Positions 26,100 to 35,741 of a stretch of 64,000 bases of DNA are shown piece after piece. Every line of letters starts with the position of its first letter. Within the stretch, counting starts at the first letter, position 1. The stretch is taken from the NCBI RefSeq assembly GCF_900141855.1, contig NZ_FQYU01000002.1, positions 868,001 through 932,000 of the forward strand, written 5' to 3'. The stretch comes from Pseudozobellia thermophila. Lineage in GTDB: Bacteria; Bacteroidota; Bacteroidia; Flavobacteriales; Flavobacteriaceae. The position numbers were made by a program, and so were the translations under genes. The notes under the pieces are model-generated. The model saw only the letters and a program-made list of their open reading frames with translations, was not told the DNA's origin and made no database searches.

Positions 26100-27959
26100 T
26101 TACCAAATGATATTATATTCCAAGCCCTGTGCGCCGGAAGGCAGCCTTACCAGCAATTCCTCCTTATACCCGTTGGATCGGATTTCGGGAGGCGTTCCCT
26201 CCGTTGCAATAGCCATAAAATAATTGGCTCCATCAATGCGATACGAACCATCGGGAAGCTTTACGACGGAATCTCCAACGGCCAGCTTATGCCAGATTTC
26301 CTTATTGCCCTCTATTTCTATTTTTCTTTTTAGACCACGTTCTTGGTCCAAGGGCAGCAACTTGTCCTTGATATGCACTCCCGAAACATTCCTTAAAAAA
26401 ACGGGGAAGCCTTCCCCATCGATCTCATAGCCGTCATAATCTTGTGGAGAGGCCCCGTAATCGTGAACGGGCCAGGGCGACTCTTTCGATTCCAGATGGG
26501 CAAACTGGGGCCCTCCCGAAAACCAGACCGTAAACCCCAACGGTTTGCCGAGTTGCTCTATGCCCCTACCCAACCACATTTCCGTGGCATCGAAAAAGTC
26601 TCCGCTCCAACCGGCCAACACAGATCCGGCGGCCAAATCGTAAGCAAAGTGGACCTTATCGGGCGACCCTACGGAAATACAATGGGTCCTCTTGCTACCG
26701 TTATGCATCAAAAATCCGCGTTGCATTACCACTTTATCCCCTACCTCGACCAATATCTTGTTGGCCTCGGATTCCTTCTTTTCCAACAAGGATCCGGGGG
26801 AACTCAAAGGCCGACGTTCCATATTGGGTCCCTCATAACTTAAGGTAAAGCCCTGTCGCCATTGGTTGTGCTTGTTATAAACGAAGCGAAAAGGAAGCTC
26901 GCCCTTTTCAAGTTCCACCATGCCGGTCTTCGGTTCGTCGAGTTCATACTTCCCATCTTGGTCGATAATCGTGTCATTGCCTATGATCAGCAGGCTCCCC
27001 CCACTGTTGATCCGCGTATCGAACAAATAGGTACCGCTGACCGGTACCTCTAGGATACCGTTAAAGTCTAAAAGCCGAGAAACCCTGTTCTCCGTTATAA
27101 GCGCCGACGAAATGCTGTCGGTTTCAAATTTTCGTATCGGTTGCAGGGTATCCAAATCGGGAATTTTCACCCCCCTATAATCATACTCCCCGACCGATAT
27201 CTTGCTTAAAGCGATTTTATCGGGACCGTAAAGCTTATATTTCAGGTTCTTTAAGGCAACGGGGCCGTGGTCGCCCTGGATCATCAGCGGGGCCTTTGCC
27301 ACTTCATCGTTTGCCATACTTGACCGGGTAGGTGCGGAGACTTCTTGGTCTTTATGGATAAGCTCCCCGTTCAACCACACTTCCCTAAATTGGGCGTTTT
27401 TTGTTTTTTTGCCGGATGCGTCGAACCGGGGGGCGTGGAAGACAATTTTCAGGCGCTGCCACAGTCCGGGAGCCTTGGCCGCGTTCAATTTGGGAGGATA
27501 TCCCTCTTCGCCGTTATCGCGCTGGTAGATCCCCCCCATATCGCCGTAGGTGGGTTCGGACGTCTCCCAGCTATCGAAAAGCTGGACCTCATACCTGCCT
27601 TGGAAGTACAATCCTGAATTGGAACCCTTCGGCATCATTACGTCGACCTCCAACTCGATATCGCCATGCTCGAAATCCGTAAGCAAGTGGCCCTTTTCCG
27701 TTTCCGTAGGGATATTCAACAAAACGCCGCTTCCCTCCGTTGACTCGATGGCCTTATCCTTCGACCTATCCACAAACACCCCCCGTACGACCTTCCAGTT
27801 GGACGAAGTAGCTCGAAACGCACTTAAATCGTGAAGCGATACTTCGGTAAAGGGCAGTACGTCCGGCTCGGGGGAAATTTCGGCACTCTCGGTTTCCTTT
27901 ACATCCTTACACGAAAGAAACAGGAAAACCAGGGCAATAATGGGTATGCTATTTTTCAT
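26100..27959 (-). CDS. DUF1080 lipoprotein with additional PA14-like and C-terminal domains
   Basis: A 619-residue lipoprotein (Cys17 in LFLSC, followed by Lys-Asp, which resembles the Bacteroidota surface-export signal). Residues about 50-240 are a DUF1080/3-keto-disaccharide hydrolase domain, a concanavalin-like fold: GSGVLLNIPT, LEVDVMMPKGSNSGLYFQGRYEVQLFDSW (read in two pieces) and IQGDHGPVALKNLKYK. Residues about 265-390 look like a PA14-type beta-domain (VSGTYLFDTRINSGGSLLI). The rest, about 400-619, contains LAAGSVLAGWSGDFFDATEMW and resembles the heme-less region of PVC-type 'dehydrogenase' proteins. It precedes the propeller-cupredoxin gene by 9 bp; the two probably act on the same substrate at the envelope. 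Confidence 0.82.
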   Translation of the reverse strand: MKNSIPIIALVFLFLSCKDVKETESAEISPEPDVLPFTEVSLHDLSAFRATSSNWKVVRGVFVDRSKDKAIESTEGSGVLLNIPTETEKGHLLTDFEHGDIELEVDVMMPKGSNSGLYFQGRYEVQLFDSWETSEPTYGDMGGIYQRDNGEEGYPPKLNAAKAPGLWQRLKIVFHAPRFDASGKKTKNAQFREVWLNGELIHKDQEVSAPTRSSMANDEVAKAPLMIQGDHGPVALKNLKYKLYGPDKIALSKISVGEYDYRGVKIPDLDTLQPIRKFETDSISSALITENRVSRLLDFNGILEVPVSGTYLFDTRINSGGSLLIIGNDTIIDQDGKYELDEPKTGMVELEKGELPFRFVYNKHNQWRQGFTLSYEGPNMERRPLSSPGSLLEKKESEANKILVEVGDKVVMQRGFLMHNGSKRTHCISVGSPDKVHFAYDLAAGSVLAGWSGDFFDATEMWLGRGIEQLGKPLGFTVWFSGGPQFAHLESKESPWPVHDYGASPQDYDGYEIDGEGFPVFLRNVSGVHIKDKLLPLDQERGLKRKIEIEGNKEIWHKLAVGDSVVKLPDGSYRIDGANYFMAIATEGTPPEIRSNGYKEELLVRLPSGAQGLEYNIIW

Positions 27960-28122
27960 AAGCTTGGTTTGCCATTAAAAATATTATATAAGGCCGAATA
28001 AGGCCAGTTAAATTTGTTTATTTTATAAAATGAAGGACGTATGTTACAAAATCCATTCCATGGGAAAAGTCCAAAACATGCAACTGGCCCCAAAGGAAGG
28101 CAAACCTTCCCGTCGGGCCGAA

Positions 28123-29520
28123 CTACGAACCCGCGGACTGCCTGAACGCCTCTATTTCACCGGAAGTAGTGGGCAACCCCGGCCCCAATAGTTGGGCGCC
28201 GTCGGAAGTTATATAAAAAACATCCTCTATACGTATGCCCCCGAAGTGCCTATACGCTTCCAAGCTCTCGTAATCCACGAAATCGAGGTAGGCCTTTTGA
28301 CCCTTTCTCAAATCGATGAGCTCGGGTATAAGATATATTCCCGGCTCAACGGTAAGTACCATTCCTTCTTGTAAAATACGGCCCAGGCGCAGGGACTTAA
28401 ATCCAAACTCGGTGCTCTGCCTCAACTCGTCGGTATAGCCCACATAGGCCTCGCCCAGATTTTCCATATCGTGTACGTCCATACCCAACATATGCCCTAG
28501 GCCACATTGAAAAAACAAGGTATGTGCCCCTGCCGAAACGGCCTCGTCCGGGTCGCCCTTCATCAGGCCCAGTTCCTTCAAGCCCTCAACGATCTTTACG
28601 CAAGCGGCCCAATGGACCTTGTAAAATTCAATACCGGGCCTTAGCATTTCCTTTGCCGTTTTATAGGCCGCATAAACGATATCGTACACCTGTTTTTGCC
28701 TTGTCGTAAATTTTTTGTCGACCGGAAAAGTTCGGGTCAAATCGCCCGCATATCCCGAATGGGCCTCGGCGCCACAATCGCAAAGCACCATATCGCCCGA
28801 TTTGAGTTCGTTGCCCCGATAATGGTTGTGCAAAATTTGGCCGTTTACCGTCATGATGGTCGGAAAGGAAGTCCCCGCCCCATGGGTCAGGGCAATGCGC
28901 TCGACCTCGGCATATAGATCGCGCTCCGTAATACCCGGCCGGGCCATTTCCATGGCCTTTTTCTGCATCTCGACGGTCGTGGCTATCGCCCCTTCTATCT
29001 CGGCCAGCTCATCGGCGGATTTAATGGAACGCAGAGCAACAATGGCCTTGATAAGATCTATGGAGACCTTCCCTTCAATTTCTTCCAAGGGAATTTCAAG
29101 AAGCCTGGCCAGCTTTAAACGATGCTCCGATCGATAGGGAGGTAAATAGTGGATCTTGTTTTTTCGTTGCAAAGCTTCCTTTAGGTCGCCTTGCAGGTTT
29201 GCGCTATCCGCTACGTGCCTAACGCCCACCGAGGCCGCCTTGTCTTCAAGGCTTTGGTGGCTCCCCGAAAAAATAACGTGGTCGATCGATAGGGCCGGAC
29301 CGTACAGCTTCTCCGTATTCCCATCAATATCGATCACGGCACTAAGGCCGGGCATCGAAATTCCAAAAAAATAGGCAAAGGTGCTGTCTTGACGAAAGGG
29401 GTAAACGTTGTCTTCAAAATTGCTACCCACCTCGTCGTTCCCCAAGAAAAGGATTACTCCGCTTCCTACGGCCTCCTTTAACTTCTTCCTTCGATTGACA
29501 TATACTTCTTTAGCAAACAT
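28123..29520 (-). CDS. pepP: Xaa-Pro aminopeptidase (M24B)
   Basis: Cytoplasmic metallo-aminopeptidase that removes N-terminal residues preceding proline. 465 residues: an N-terminal aminopeptidase-P domain (about 1-150, ILFLGNDEVGSNFEDNVYPF) and a C-terminal pita-bread domain. All five dinuclear-metal ligands are visible: two Asp in CDCGAEAHSGYAGDLTRTF, His in GLGHMLGMDVHDME, Glu in LTVEPGIYL and Glu in GIRIEDVFY. No signal peptide. It lies 63 bp after the dipeptidyl peptidase IV gene on the same strand, a sensible pairing in proline-peptide breakdown. Confidence 0.93.
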   Translation of the reverse strand: MFAKEVYVNRRKKLKEAVGSGVILFLGNDEVGSNFEDNVYPFRQDSTFAYFFGISMPGLSAVIDIDGNTEKLYGPALSIDHVIFSGSHQSLEDKAASVGVRHVADSANLQGDLKEALQRKNKIHYLPPYRSEHRLKLARLLEIPLEEIEGKVSIDLIKAIVALRSIKSADELAEIEGAIATTVEMQKKAMEMARPGITERDLYAEVERIALTHGAGTSFPTIMTVNGQILHNHYRGNELKSGDMVLCDCGAEAHSGYAGDLTRTFPVDKKFTTRQKQVYDIVYAAYKTAKEMLRPGIEFYKVHWAACVKIVEGLKELGLMKGDPDEAVSAGAHTLFFQCGLGHMLGMDVHDMENLGEAYVGYTDELRQSTEFGFKSLRLGRILQEGMVLTVEPGIYLIPELIDLRKGQKAYLDFVDYESLEAYRHFGGIRIEDVFYITSDGAQLLGPGLPTTSGEIEAFRQSAGS

Positions 29521-29583
29521 TCGTTTTTATTTAATTGTTATCGACCATGGCCTGAAAGACCTTCGCCCGTGCGCCTCTTGGAC

Positions 29584-31830
29584 CTATTTTCCACCCGCAG
29601 GCAGTTTTTCAAGCCAGAAATTTTCCATCGTCCTTCTCAAATGGTACGAGGTATTTTTCCGCTCACGAATGGAATGCGACCGCATCGGATAGGTCATCAT
29701 ATCAAAGATCTTATCTTTTTCTATCAAACGGTCTACCAGCATTTCAAAGCTTTGATAGTGCACATTATCATCTGCGGTACCGTGAATAATCATAAGATTG
29801 CCTTCTAAATTCTGGGCGAAGTTAATGGGCGATCCGTTGTAATACCCTTGCCCATTGTCGGGCAATAGCCCCATATAGCGTTCTTGATAGGTGGCATCGT
29901 ACAACCTTTGGTCGGAGACGAAGGCCAATGCCAGTCCGGACTTATAGATTTCGGGGTACCGAAACATGCAATTCAGGGTCATCTGGCCACCGCCGCTCCA
30001 GCCCCAGATTCCGACCCGCTCCGGGTCTAAAAATGGGTAATCGGCCAAAATTTTCTTGGCCGCCTTGCTTTGGTCTTCGGAAGCCAGAATCCCTATTTGT
30101 CCGTAGATCGATTTTCGCCACTCCCTGCCCCTGGGCGTTTTGGTACCGCGGTTATCGACGCTCATGACCACATAGCCCTGCTGGGCCATGTACTGGTCCC
30201 ACAGGCTGCCTCCGTTCCAGTTGTCCTGTACCGTGGCCCCGGCCGGTTCGCCATAGACGTAGAACAGTAAGGGGTACTTTTTGGAAGGGTCGAAATCGAC
30301 AGGTTTTATCATATAGGCATCGAGCACATCATCGCCGATATCGACCTTTACAAATTCCTTGGGCCTTAAGCCCAGGGCATCGTATTTCTGTTTGAGCTCC
30401 TTGTTGTCCTCGAGTATCCTGACCTGTTTGTGACGGGGCAAGCTCACCAATGAATACCGTGGCGGGGTAAGCGAGTTTTGAAATGTTTGTACGGCCCACT
30501 TTGCGTTGCCCGATATGAGGTAGTCGCTTTGGCCGGAATCGGAAACCGGGGTAATGCGCTCGGCTTCCCCCTTGCCATCGATACGGCTCCGGTACAGGTA
30601 GCGCTGGGTATAGTTGTCGGGGGATGCGATATAATAGACATAGCCGCCCCGGGTATCGATGCAGTTGATTTTCACCACATCGAACTCACCTTTGGTAATC
30701 GGCTCGATCTCCTTGCCATCCCTGGAAACCTTGTACAAGTGCAGCCAACCGTCGCGCTCGCTCGACCAGGTAAAATATTTTTCGCCTTCCAACCAGCGGA
30801 TATCTTCGTGGATATCTAAAAACGCCTCGTCCTTTTCGGTCAAGATATTGGTCAGTTTCAGGTTTTCTATATTGGCGATATAGACCTTATTAGTGTTTTG
30901 GGGTCGGTTCAATTGTTGGATCATCAATTCGTTGGAATTGGGAATGAAATCCATTCGCGCCAAGTAGTTGTTTCGCGGGTCGCCAGGAATATCGAACCAC
31001 TTGGTCTTGCCCCCGTTTGAAGGTATAACGCCCACTTTTACGGCGGAGAGCGTGGTACCAACTTTAGGGTATGGCATAGGTATGGGCCTGGAATAGATGG
31101 AGTCGATATTGTTGATCATATAAAAGGTACCCACGCCTTCGGTATCGGACTGCCAATAGGCAATATGCTCGCCATCGGGACTCCATCGGAAGCCGTCCCT
31201 GCAACTGAGCTCCTCTTCATAGACCCAATCGAAGGTACCGTTGATGATATTCCCTCCCCCATCGTAGGTCAATTGCTTCATCTCATGGCTTTCGACATCC
31301 TCGACATAGATATTCAAATGGCTTACAAAACCTACCCGCGAGCCATCGGGCGAAAATTTGGCGAACATAAGCGAGGCCTCCGGCAAAGTTTTACCCAATT
31401 GCCCCAGTTTTTTCGTCTTGAGGTCGAGCACCCAATAATCGCCCCGGGTATGATAGCGCCACACTTTTCTGGTATTGGTAAAGATCAAGAGCTTGCTGTT
31501 ATCGTCGGACCAGGTATAATCTTTTACAACAAGCGGTTTATCCTTTTGGGGCGGAACCAAGTCAGCGGCAGACACCAAGAGCGACCTTTTGCCTGTTTTG
31601 GCATCGTATTTGACGATGTCGTTTCCACCAATCGCCGTATTCCTTTCGAGGGTGGAATACCCCTTGTTGTCCTTCATCCAACGGACGGGACCAAAACCTT
31701 TCTGTTGAAATTTTCCGTTTTTGTAAATATCCGCCAAGGTCAATTTTTCGGAAGTTTGGGAAAGCCCGGTACCTACACTGCACAAGGTCAAAAAAAGACC
31801 CAACCATATCATTTTTTTAGTGCCCATCAT
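29584..31830 (-). CDS. Dipeptidyl peptidase IV (S9B)
   Basis: Exported serine peptidase that releases Xaa-Pro dipeptides. 748 residues: signal peptide (about 1-24, WLGLFLTLCSVGTGLSQ), an eight-bladed propeller (about 30-480) with the double-Glu motif DWVYEEE that anchors the substrate N-terminus, and an alpha/beta hydrolase domain with Ser612 in GWSGGG, Asp in HGTADDNVHYQ and His in PMRSHSI. All catalytic residues are intact. Two ATG codons occur in tandem (31830 and 31827); either gives the same signal peptide. It lies upstream of the aminopeptidase P gene on the same strand. Confidence 0.95.
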   Translation of the reverse strand: MMGTKKMIWLGLFLTLCSVGTGLSQTSEKLTLADIYKNGKFQQKGFGPVRWMKDNKGYSTLERNTAIGGNDIVKYDAKTGKRSLLVSAADLVPPQKDKPLVVKDYTWSDDNSKLLIFTNTRKVWRYHTRGDYWVLDLKTKKLGQLGKTLPEASLMFAKFSPDGSRVGFVSHLNIYVEDVESHEMKQLTYDGGGNIINGTFDWVYEEELSCRDGFRWSPDGEHIAYWQSDTEGVGTFYMINNIDSIYSRPIPMPYPKVGTTLSAVKVGVIPSNGGKTKWFDIPGDPRNNYLARMDFIPNSNELMIQQLNRPQNTNKVYIANIENLKLTNILTEKDEAFLDIHEDIRWLEGEKYFTWSSERDGWLHLYKVSRDGKEIEPITKGEFDVVKINCIDTRGGYVYYIASPDNYTQRYLYRSRIDGKGEAERITPVSDSGQSDYLISGNAKWAVQTFQNSLTPPRYSLVSLPRHKQVRILEDNKELKQKYDALGLRPKEFVKVDIGDDVLDAYMIKPVDFDPSKKYPLLFYVYGEPAGATVQDNWNGGSLWDQYMAQQGYVVMSVDNRGTKTPRGREWRKSIYGQIGILASEDQSKAAKKILADYPFLDPERVGIWGWSGGGQMTLNCMFRYPEIYKSGLALAFVSDQRLYDATYQERYMGLLPDNGQGYYNGSPINFAQNLEGNLMIIHGTADDNVHYQSFEMLVDRLIEKDKIFDMMTYPMRSHSIRERKNTSYHLRRTMENFWLEKLPAGGK

Positions 31831-32070
31831 TTTTTAATCAGCTATATTTTAAACATTTACAAACCACCCACCCATAGAAGAATCGGCAAGTGTCAAGTTT
31901 TTACAATAATAAAGCGATTTGCGCGAAGCATCAATATACATATTAGCCAAAACCAATACTATATTAATTATTTGATCCTTCCCCGGCCGTCGACGGTATA
32001 TTTTCCTCTTCAAATGTCCATATTTTTTTATGAAACCGCATTGACGATGCCCATTTCCCTGCCCCAACAA

Positions 32071-32099
32071 AAAAGTCCGGCCAAAAGGGCCGGACTTTT
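32071..32099 (-). terminator. Intrinsic terminator of nrdBA
   Basis: A perfect 12-bp inverted repeat, AAAAGTCCGGCC at 32071-32082 and GGCCGGACTTTT at 32088-32099, with a 5-base loop. It begins 20 bp after the nrdA stop codon in the direction of transcription (minus strand) and ends in a run of T on that strand. The A/T arms make it potentially bidirectional, but the only gene that runs into it is nrdA. Confidence 0.9.
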
Positions 32100-32119
32100 A
32101 ACTATTTCTCTATGTGCGA

Positions 32120-33916
32120 TTAAGCTTCGCAGCTGGCACAATCTTTCTTTTGCTTGAATTTTTGTGCCGCATTCATACTGTGTTGGTAGTAAAGCGACTT
32201 TAATCCCAACTTCCATGCGGTGACGTGGATCTTATTGATCTCTTTGACCGGCATGTCCGGATGTATGATAATATTAACGGACTGACCTTGGTCAATATGG
32301 TTTTGTCGGTTGGCCGCCTGATAGATAATATCCATCTGGTCGATTTCGGAGTAGGTCTTGAATACATCCTTTTCCTCGTCCGTCAAGAAGTCCAAGTGCT
32401 GTACCGAACCGTCAAAATCGCGGATACTTCTCCATACTTCAGTGGTGTTCTTTCCTTTTTTCTCTAAAAGCTCTTCCAAATAAGGGTTTCTGATCGTCGT
32501 TTTTACCTTGGCGATATCCTTGACGTAGGTATTGGACCAAATGGGTTCGATACCCTGTGATACCTGCCCTAAGATAAATGCCGATGATGTGGTCGGTGCA
32601 ATGGCGTTCAAGGTAGCATTGCGTCTTCCGTATCCCTTTAAAACTTCCGGCTCCCCGAAACGCTTCGCCAAATCTTCGGAAGCACTGTACGATTTTTCCT
32701 TGATTACCCTGAAAATTTCACTGTTCAGGTTATAGGCTTCCTGGCTGTCAAAAGGCAACATTTTCGACTGTAGCAAGGAGTGCCATCCCAAGACGCCCAA
32801 GCCTAAGGCACGATTGTCTTTCGCAAAGTTATAGGCGCGCTCCATGAACAGGAAGGTCTGACGGTCTTCACGGCTGTCGGAATCGCGGTAGGCCTCCAAT
32901 TTCTCACAGAACTCCGTAATTACGGCATCGAGAAAGAAAACCATGGTCTCTACGGCATCCGTGTCCTTCCATTTATCGTAGTGCAATAGGTTGACGGAAG
33001 ACAACACACATACGAAGGACCAGTTGTCGTTGGACGGCAACATGATTTCCGTACAAAGGTTACTGGCATATATGGGAAGGTCCTTATCCCTATACACATC
33101 GGCGGCACCGTTGTTCGCGTTGTCCTTAAAGAAGATATACGGATAGCCCATTTCTCCCCTACGCTGCAATATCTTGGCCCAGATAGAGCGTTTTTTGACA
33201 TCGCCGTCCACCATTTCCTGCATCCATTCATTGGTTACGGTTACCCCGTGGGTAAGCTCTTGTATCGGGTTACCTTCGGTACCGATTTCCAAGAATTCCT
33301 CAATATCCTGATGCTCTACGGGCAAGTAGGGAGAAAAACGCCCACGACGTACAGACCCTTGGCTTACGACATCTACCATCGACTCAAAAAGCTGCATGAT
33401 GTGAACGGCCCCTGATGCCTGTCCGTTATTCTTTACCTCTGCGCCCCGGTGTCTTATCTTGCCGAAATACCCCGAGGTACCCCCACCTAGCTTGGACATC
33501 ATACCGACTTCCGACTGGGTAAAGAGAATATTCCCCATATCATCGTCTATGTGCGACCCAAAACAGCTAATGGGCAGTCCTCTTTCCTTTCCGAAATTGG
33601 ACCATACCGGTGAAGCCAGCGAATAAAACCCCTCACTCATATAACCGTAAAACTTGTCCGAAAATCCGGGGATCTTTAAAATCTGCTCCGCCCTATCGGC
33701 AATTTCGCGAATACGTTCCTCTGGGGTAACCCCTTCGGTCAGGTAGCCCGAAGCCAAGAAGTTACGGCTGTGGTCGTTCAACCATTTGAAGCCCTGCTCC
33801 TTTTCGTTGGCCAAGTTTTTAAGGGTCTCTTTTCTGGCCTGTACCAGTTGTTCCGTACCCTTCAATACGGTTTCTTTCTGCAGGTTGTTTTCTAGATTTA
33901 ATTTCGAATCGTTCAT
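32120..33916 (-). CDS. nrdA: Ribonucleoside-diphosphate reductase, catalytic subunit (class Id type, no ATP-cone)
   Basis: Reduces ribonucleotides to deoxyribonucleotides. Only 598 residues: the N-terminal ATP-cone of standard class Ia alpha subunits is missing and the protein begins almost directly with the ten-stranded barrel domain. Active-site residues are present: C118 and C303 (redox pair), N286, C288 (thiyl radical) and E290 in ASNLCTE, the radical-transfer pair Y576-Y577, and the C-terminal reductant pair C593-C596 (CASC). This matches the minimal class Id alpha subunit described from Leeuwenhoekiella and Flavobacterium. The gene starts on the base after the nrdB stop codon, so translation is probably coupled. 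Confidence 0.96.
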   Translation of the reverse strand: MNDSKLNLENNLQKETVLKGTEQLVQARKETLKNLANEKEQGFKWLNDHSRNFLASGYLTEGVTPEERIREIADRAEQILKIPGFSDKFYGYMSEGFYSLASPVWSNFGKERGLPISCFGSHIDDDMGNILFTQSEVGMMSKLGGGTSGYFGKIRHRGAEVKNNGQASGAVHIMQLFESMVDVVSQGSVRRGRFSPYLPVEHQDIEEFLEIGTEGNPIQELTHGVTVTNEWMQEMVDGDVKKRSIWAKILQRRGEMGYPYIFFKDNANNGAADVYRDKDLPIYASNLCTEIMLPSNDNWSFVCVLSSVNLLHYDKWKDTDAVETMVFFLDAVITEFCEKLEAYRDSDSREDRQTFLFMERAYNFAKDNRALGLGVLGWHSLLQSKMLPFDSQEAYNLNSEIFRVIKEKSYSASEDLAKRFGEPEVLKGYGRRNATLNAIAPTTSSAFILGQVSQGIEPIWSNTYVKDIAKVKTTIRNPYLEELLEKKGKNTTEVWRSIRDFDGSVQHLDFLTDEEKDVFKTYSEIDQMDIIYQAANRQNHIDQGQSVNIIIHPDMPVKEINKIHVTAWKLGLKSLYYQHSMNAAQKFKQKKDCASCEA

Positions 33917-35191
33917 TTAAAATAAGTCGTCGCTGGTTATACTTTGTGTTCGTTTACTATAATTGATAGAGCGTTTTACGAAGAAATCGCCATGTTTTGT
34001 CCCGATGATCTCGTCATCGAACCATTCGGTCTGGGCCAATAGTTCGTCATCGACCTCGAATACCTTATCGATACCTATGCTGTTCAACGAATCGTTGAAC
34101 CGTTTTTTGATAAACTCTTTCACCAATACCTTGGGCAAGAAGTCGAGCTCGCCTGCCTCGAATATCCAATCGATGATGTCGCTCTCGGAAGAAAAGGCCT
34201 CTTTGCACATATCCTGGATCATGTTGTGGTATTCCGCATCGAACCAATCCGGATTTTCCTCCTTAATGATATTGATGATGTCGATGCCAAAATCGCCGTG
34301 GATCTGCTCTTCCTTTGATGTGGCCTCGACCACATTCGAAATGCCCTTCAACATGTTCTTGTACTTGTTGAAGGCCATGATGATCAAGAACTGGGAAAAC
34401 AGCGATACGTGCTCTATGAACAAAGAGAACAACAAAATGGATTCCGAATATTCCTGGTTGTCCTCGCTCTTGGCATTTTTAAGGGCCGTTTCCAAGTAGT
34501 GCACCCTTTTCATGATCACGGGCTTCTTCTTCAAGGTCTTGAACTCCTCGTTCAGCCCCAAGATCTCCAAGAGGTGGGAGTACGCATCGTGGTGCCTTAC
34601 CTCGCTCTCGGCAAAAGTAGCCCCCACCGAACCTATTTCGGGTTTGGGCATCTTGTGGTAGATATCTCCCCAAAAGCTTTTTACGGCCACCTCTATTTGC
34701 GATATGGCCAACATCGTATTTTTGATGGCACTGCGCTCGGTATCGGTCAATCGCGTCCTAAAGTCCTGGATATCACTGGTAAAGTTGAATTCCGTATGGA
34801 TCCAGTAAGAATGTCTTATGGCAGGGACATATTCGTATAGGGCCGGGTATTCGTACGGTTTCAGGTTGACACGCTTTTCAAAGATGTTCGGCTTTCTTTT
34901 TTGTGCCTGTTCGTTACGATACAGTATATAGGCCTTTGCGACGTCGAAAAAACCACCTTCCATCAACTTGTTCTCCACAAAATCCTGCACTTCCTCCACG
35001 GTAGGTTTATAGGCGTCATCCTCCTTCTTTCTTTCCAAAAGGGCCGCATACACGTTTTTGGAAATCGATTCCGCTTCCGGTAGTCCCCCGTGTTCCACCG
35101 CGGTCATGGCCTTAAGAATTGCATTGGTGATTTTATGTAAATGAAAGGGTTTTGTGGTAAAGTCCCTTTTGATGACTTCCGTAATTTCCAT
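33917..35191 (-). CDS. nrdB: Ribonucleoside-diphosphate reductase, radical-generating subunit with N-terminal ATP-cone
   Basis: Supplies the radical to NrdA. 424 residues. An ATP-cone occupies about 8-95 (VIKRDFTTKPFHLHKITNAI to DVAKAYILYRNEQAQ), a domain normally found on NrdA. The ferritin-like domain follows, with metal ligands E197 and H200 in SEVRHHDAY, E260 in LFIEHVSLF, and E295 and H298 in KEEQIHG; Y204 sits at the position of the radical tyrosine of E. coli. The C-terminus SITSDDLF is the usual NrdA-docking tail. In Leeuwenhoekiella blandensis this arrangement is known to give dATP inhibition through the small subunit and a dimanganese cofactor (class Id), so the same is expected here. 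Confidence 0.96.
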   Translation of the reverse strand: MEITEVIKRDFTTKPFHLHKITNAILKAMTAVEHGGLPEAESISKNVYAALLERKKEDDAYKPTVEEVQDFVENKLMEGGFFDVAKAYILYRNEQAQKRKPNIFEKRVNLKPYEYPALYEYVPAIRHSYWIHTEFNFTSDIQDFRTRLTDTERSAIKNTMLAISQIEVAVKSFWGDIYHKMPKPEIGSVGATFAESEVRHHDAYSHLLEILGLNEEFKTLKKKPVIMKRVHYLETALKNAKSEDNQEYSESILLFSLFIEHVSLFSQFLIIMAFNKYKNMLKGISNVVEATSKEEQIHGDFGIDIINIIKEENPDWFDAEYHNMIQDMCKEAFSSESDIIDWIFEAGELDFLPKVLVKEFIKKRFNDSLNSIGIDKVFEVDDELLAQTEWFDDEIIGTKHGDFFVKRSINYSKRTQSITSDDLF

Positions 35192-35676
35192 GTTAAAAAA
35201 AAGTTAATGACGTTCTTACTAAGAGAGCTGTAAAGGTCCGACACAATAGCTTTCAATCTTCGGTCATCGCCCAAAGTTTTTCAACGCTTTTATCAACAAT
35301 TCTGGATAACTTCAAAAAAAAATCCAAGCACATATCAAAAAGAAACACCTGCAAAATGCTTGTAATCAATAAATTATACACAACCACATAAAGACATAGA
35401 TTACACAAAAGAAAGAACGCCGCCTTACCCCTTCCTCAAGAAAATTCTTTTTTAATCCGACGACAGATCGACCTGAAATATTTTAACATTTTATCAACCA
35501 TAGGCGAAACAAGCCACTTTCTTTACATTGGCATCAACGGCCCGAAGCCCATGCCCGGCTTTCGGCCCGTACTCGAACCTAAATCTGATGATACCCGCCT
35601 TTTTGGGGGAGTAAGGAACGGTAAAACCGGCTATCACAAGTCGATAAAAGCGGTACAAGTCTTAATGTATTTTAAT
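35192..35676. other. AT-rich divergent intergenic region upstream of nrdB
   Basis: 485 bp with no gene between nrdB and the first promoter of the stress island. It holds the nrdBA promoter. Two DnaA-box-like 9-mers are present: TTATACACA at 35374-35382 on the plus strand (one base from the TTATCCACA consensus), and TTATCCAGA on the minus strand at about 35302-35310. I saw no convincing NrdR box pair. There are too few boxes to suggest an origin of replication. Confidence 0.4.
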
Positions 35677-35720
35677 ATGATTTAGGTCATAGTATTTATT
35701 TGGTCGCCCGACTACCTTTA
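35677..35720 (+). promoter_or_regulatory. Stress-island promoter 1: CRP/FNR-type box plus -7 element
   Basis: Box ATGATTTAGGTCAT at 35677-35690 (TGA-N6-TCA core), 22 bp, then TACCTTTA at 35713-35720, one base from the Bacteroidota -7 consensus TAnnTTTG. This puts the box centre near -41, as for class II activators of the CRP/FNR family, and the transcription start about 15-20 bp before the ATG at 35742. The same box, gap and -7 type recur at four other promoters of the island. Confidence 0.65.
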
Positions 35721-35741
35721 TCCCCACAAATTCACAATGAC

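Noticed and set aside
35192-35676. Origin of replication
   Set aside because: Only two imperfect DnaA boxes and no dnaA, dnaN or other origin-linked genes nearby.
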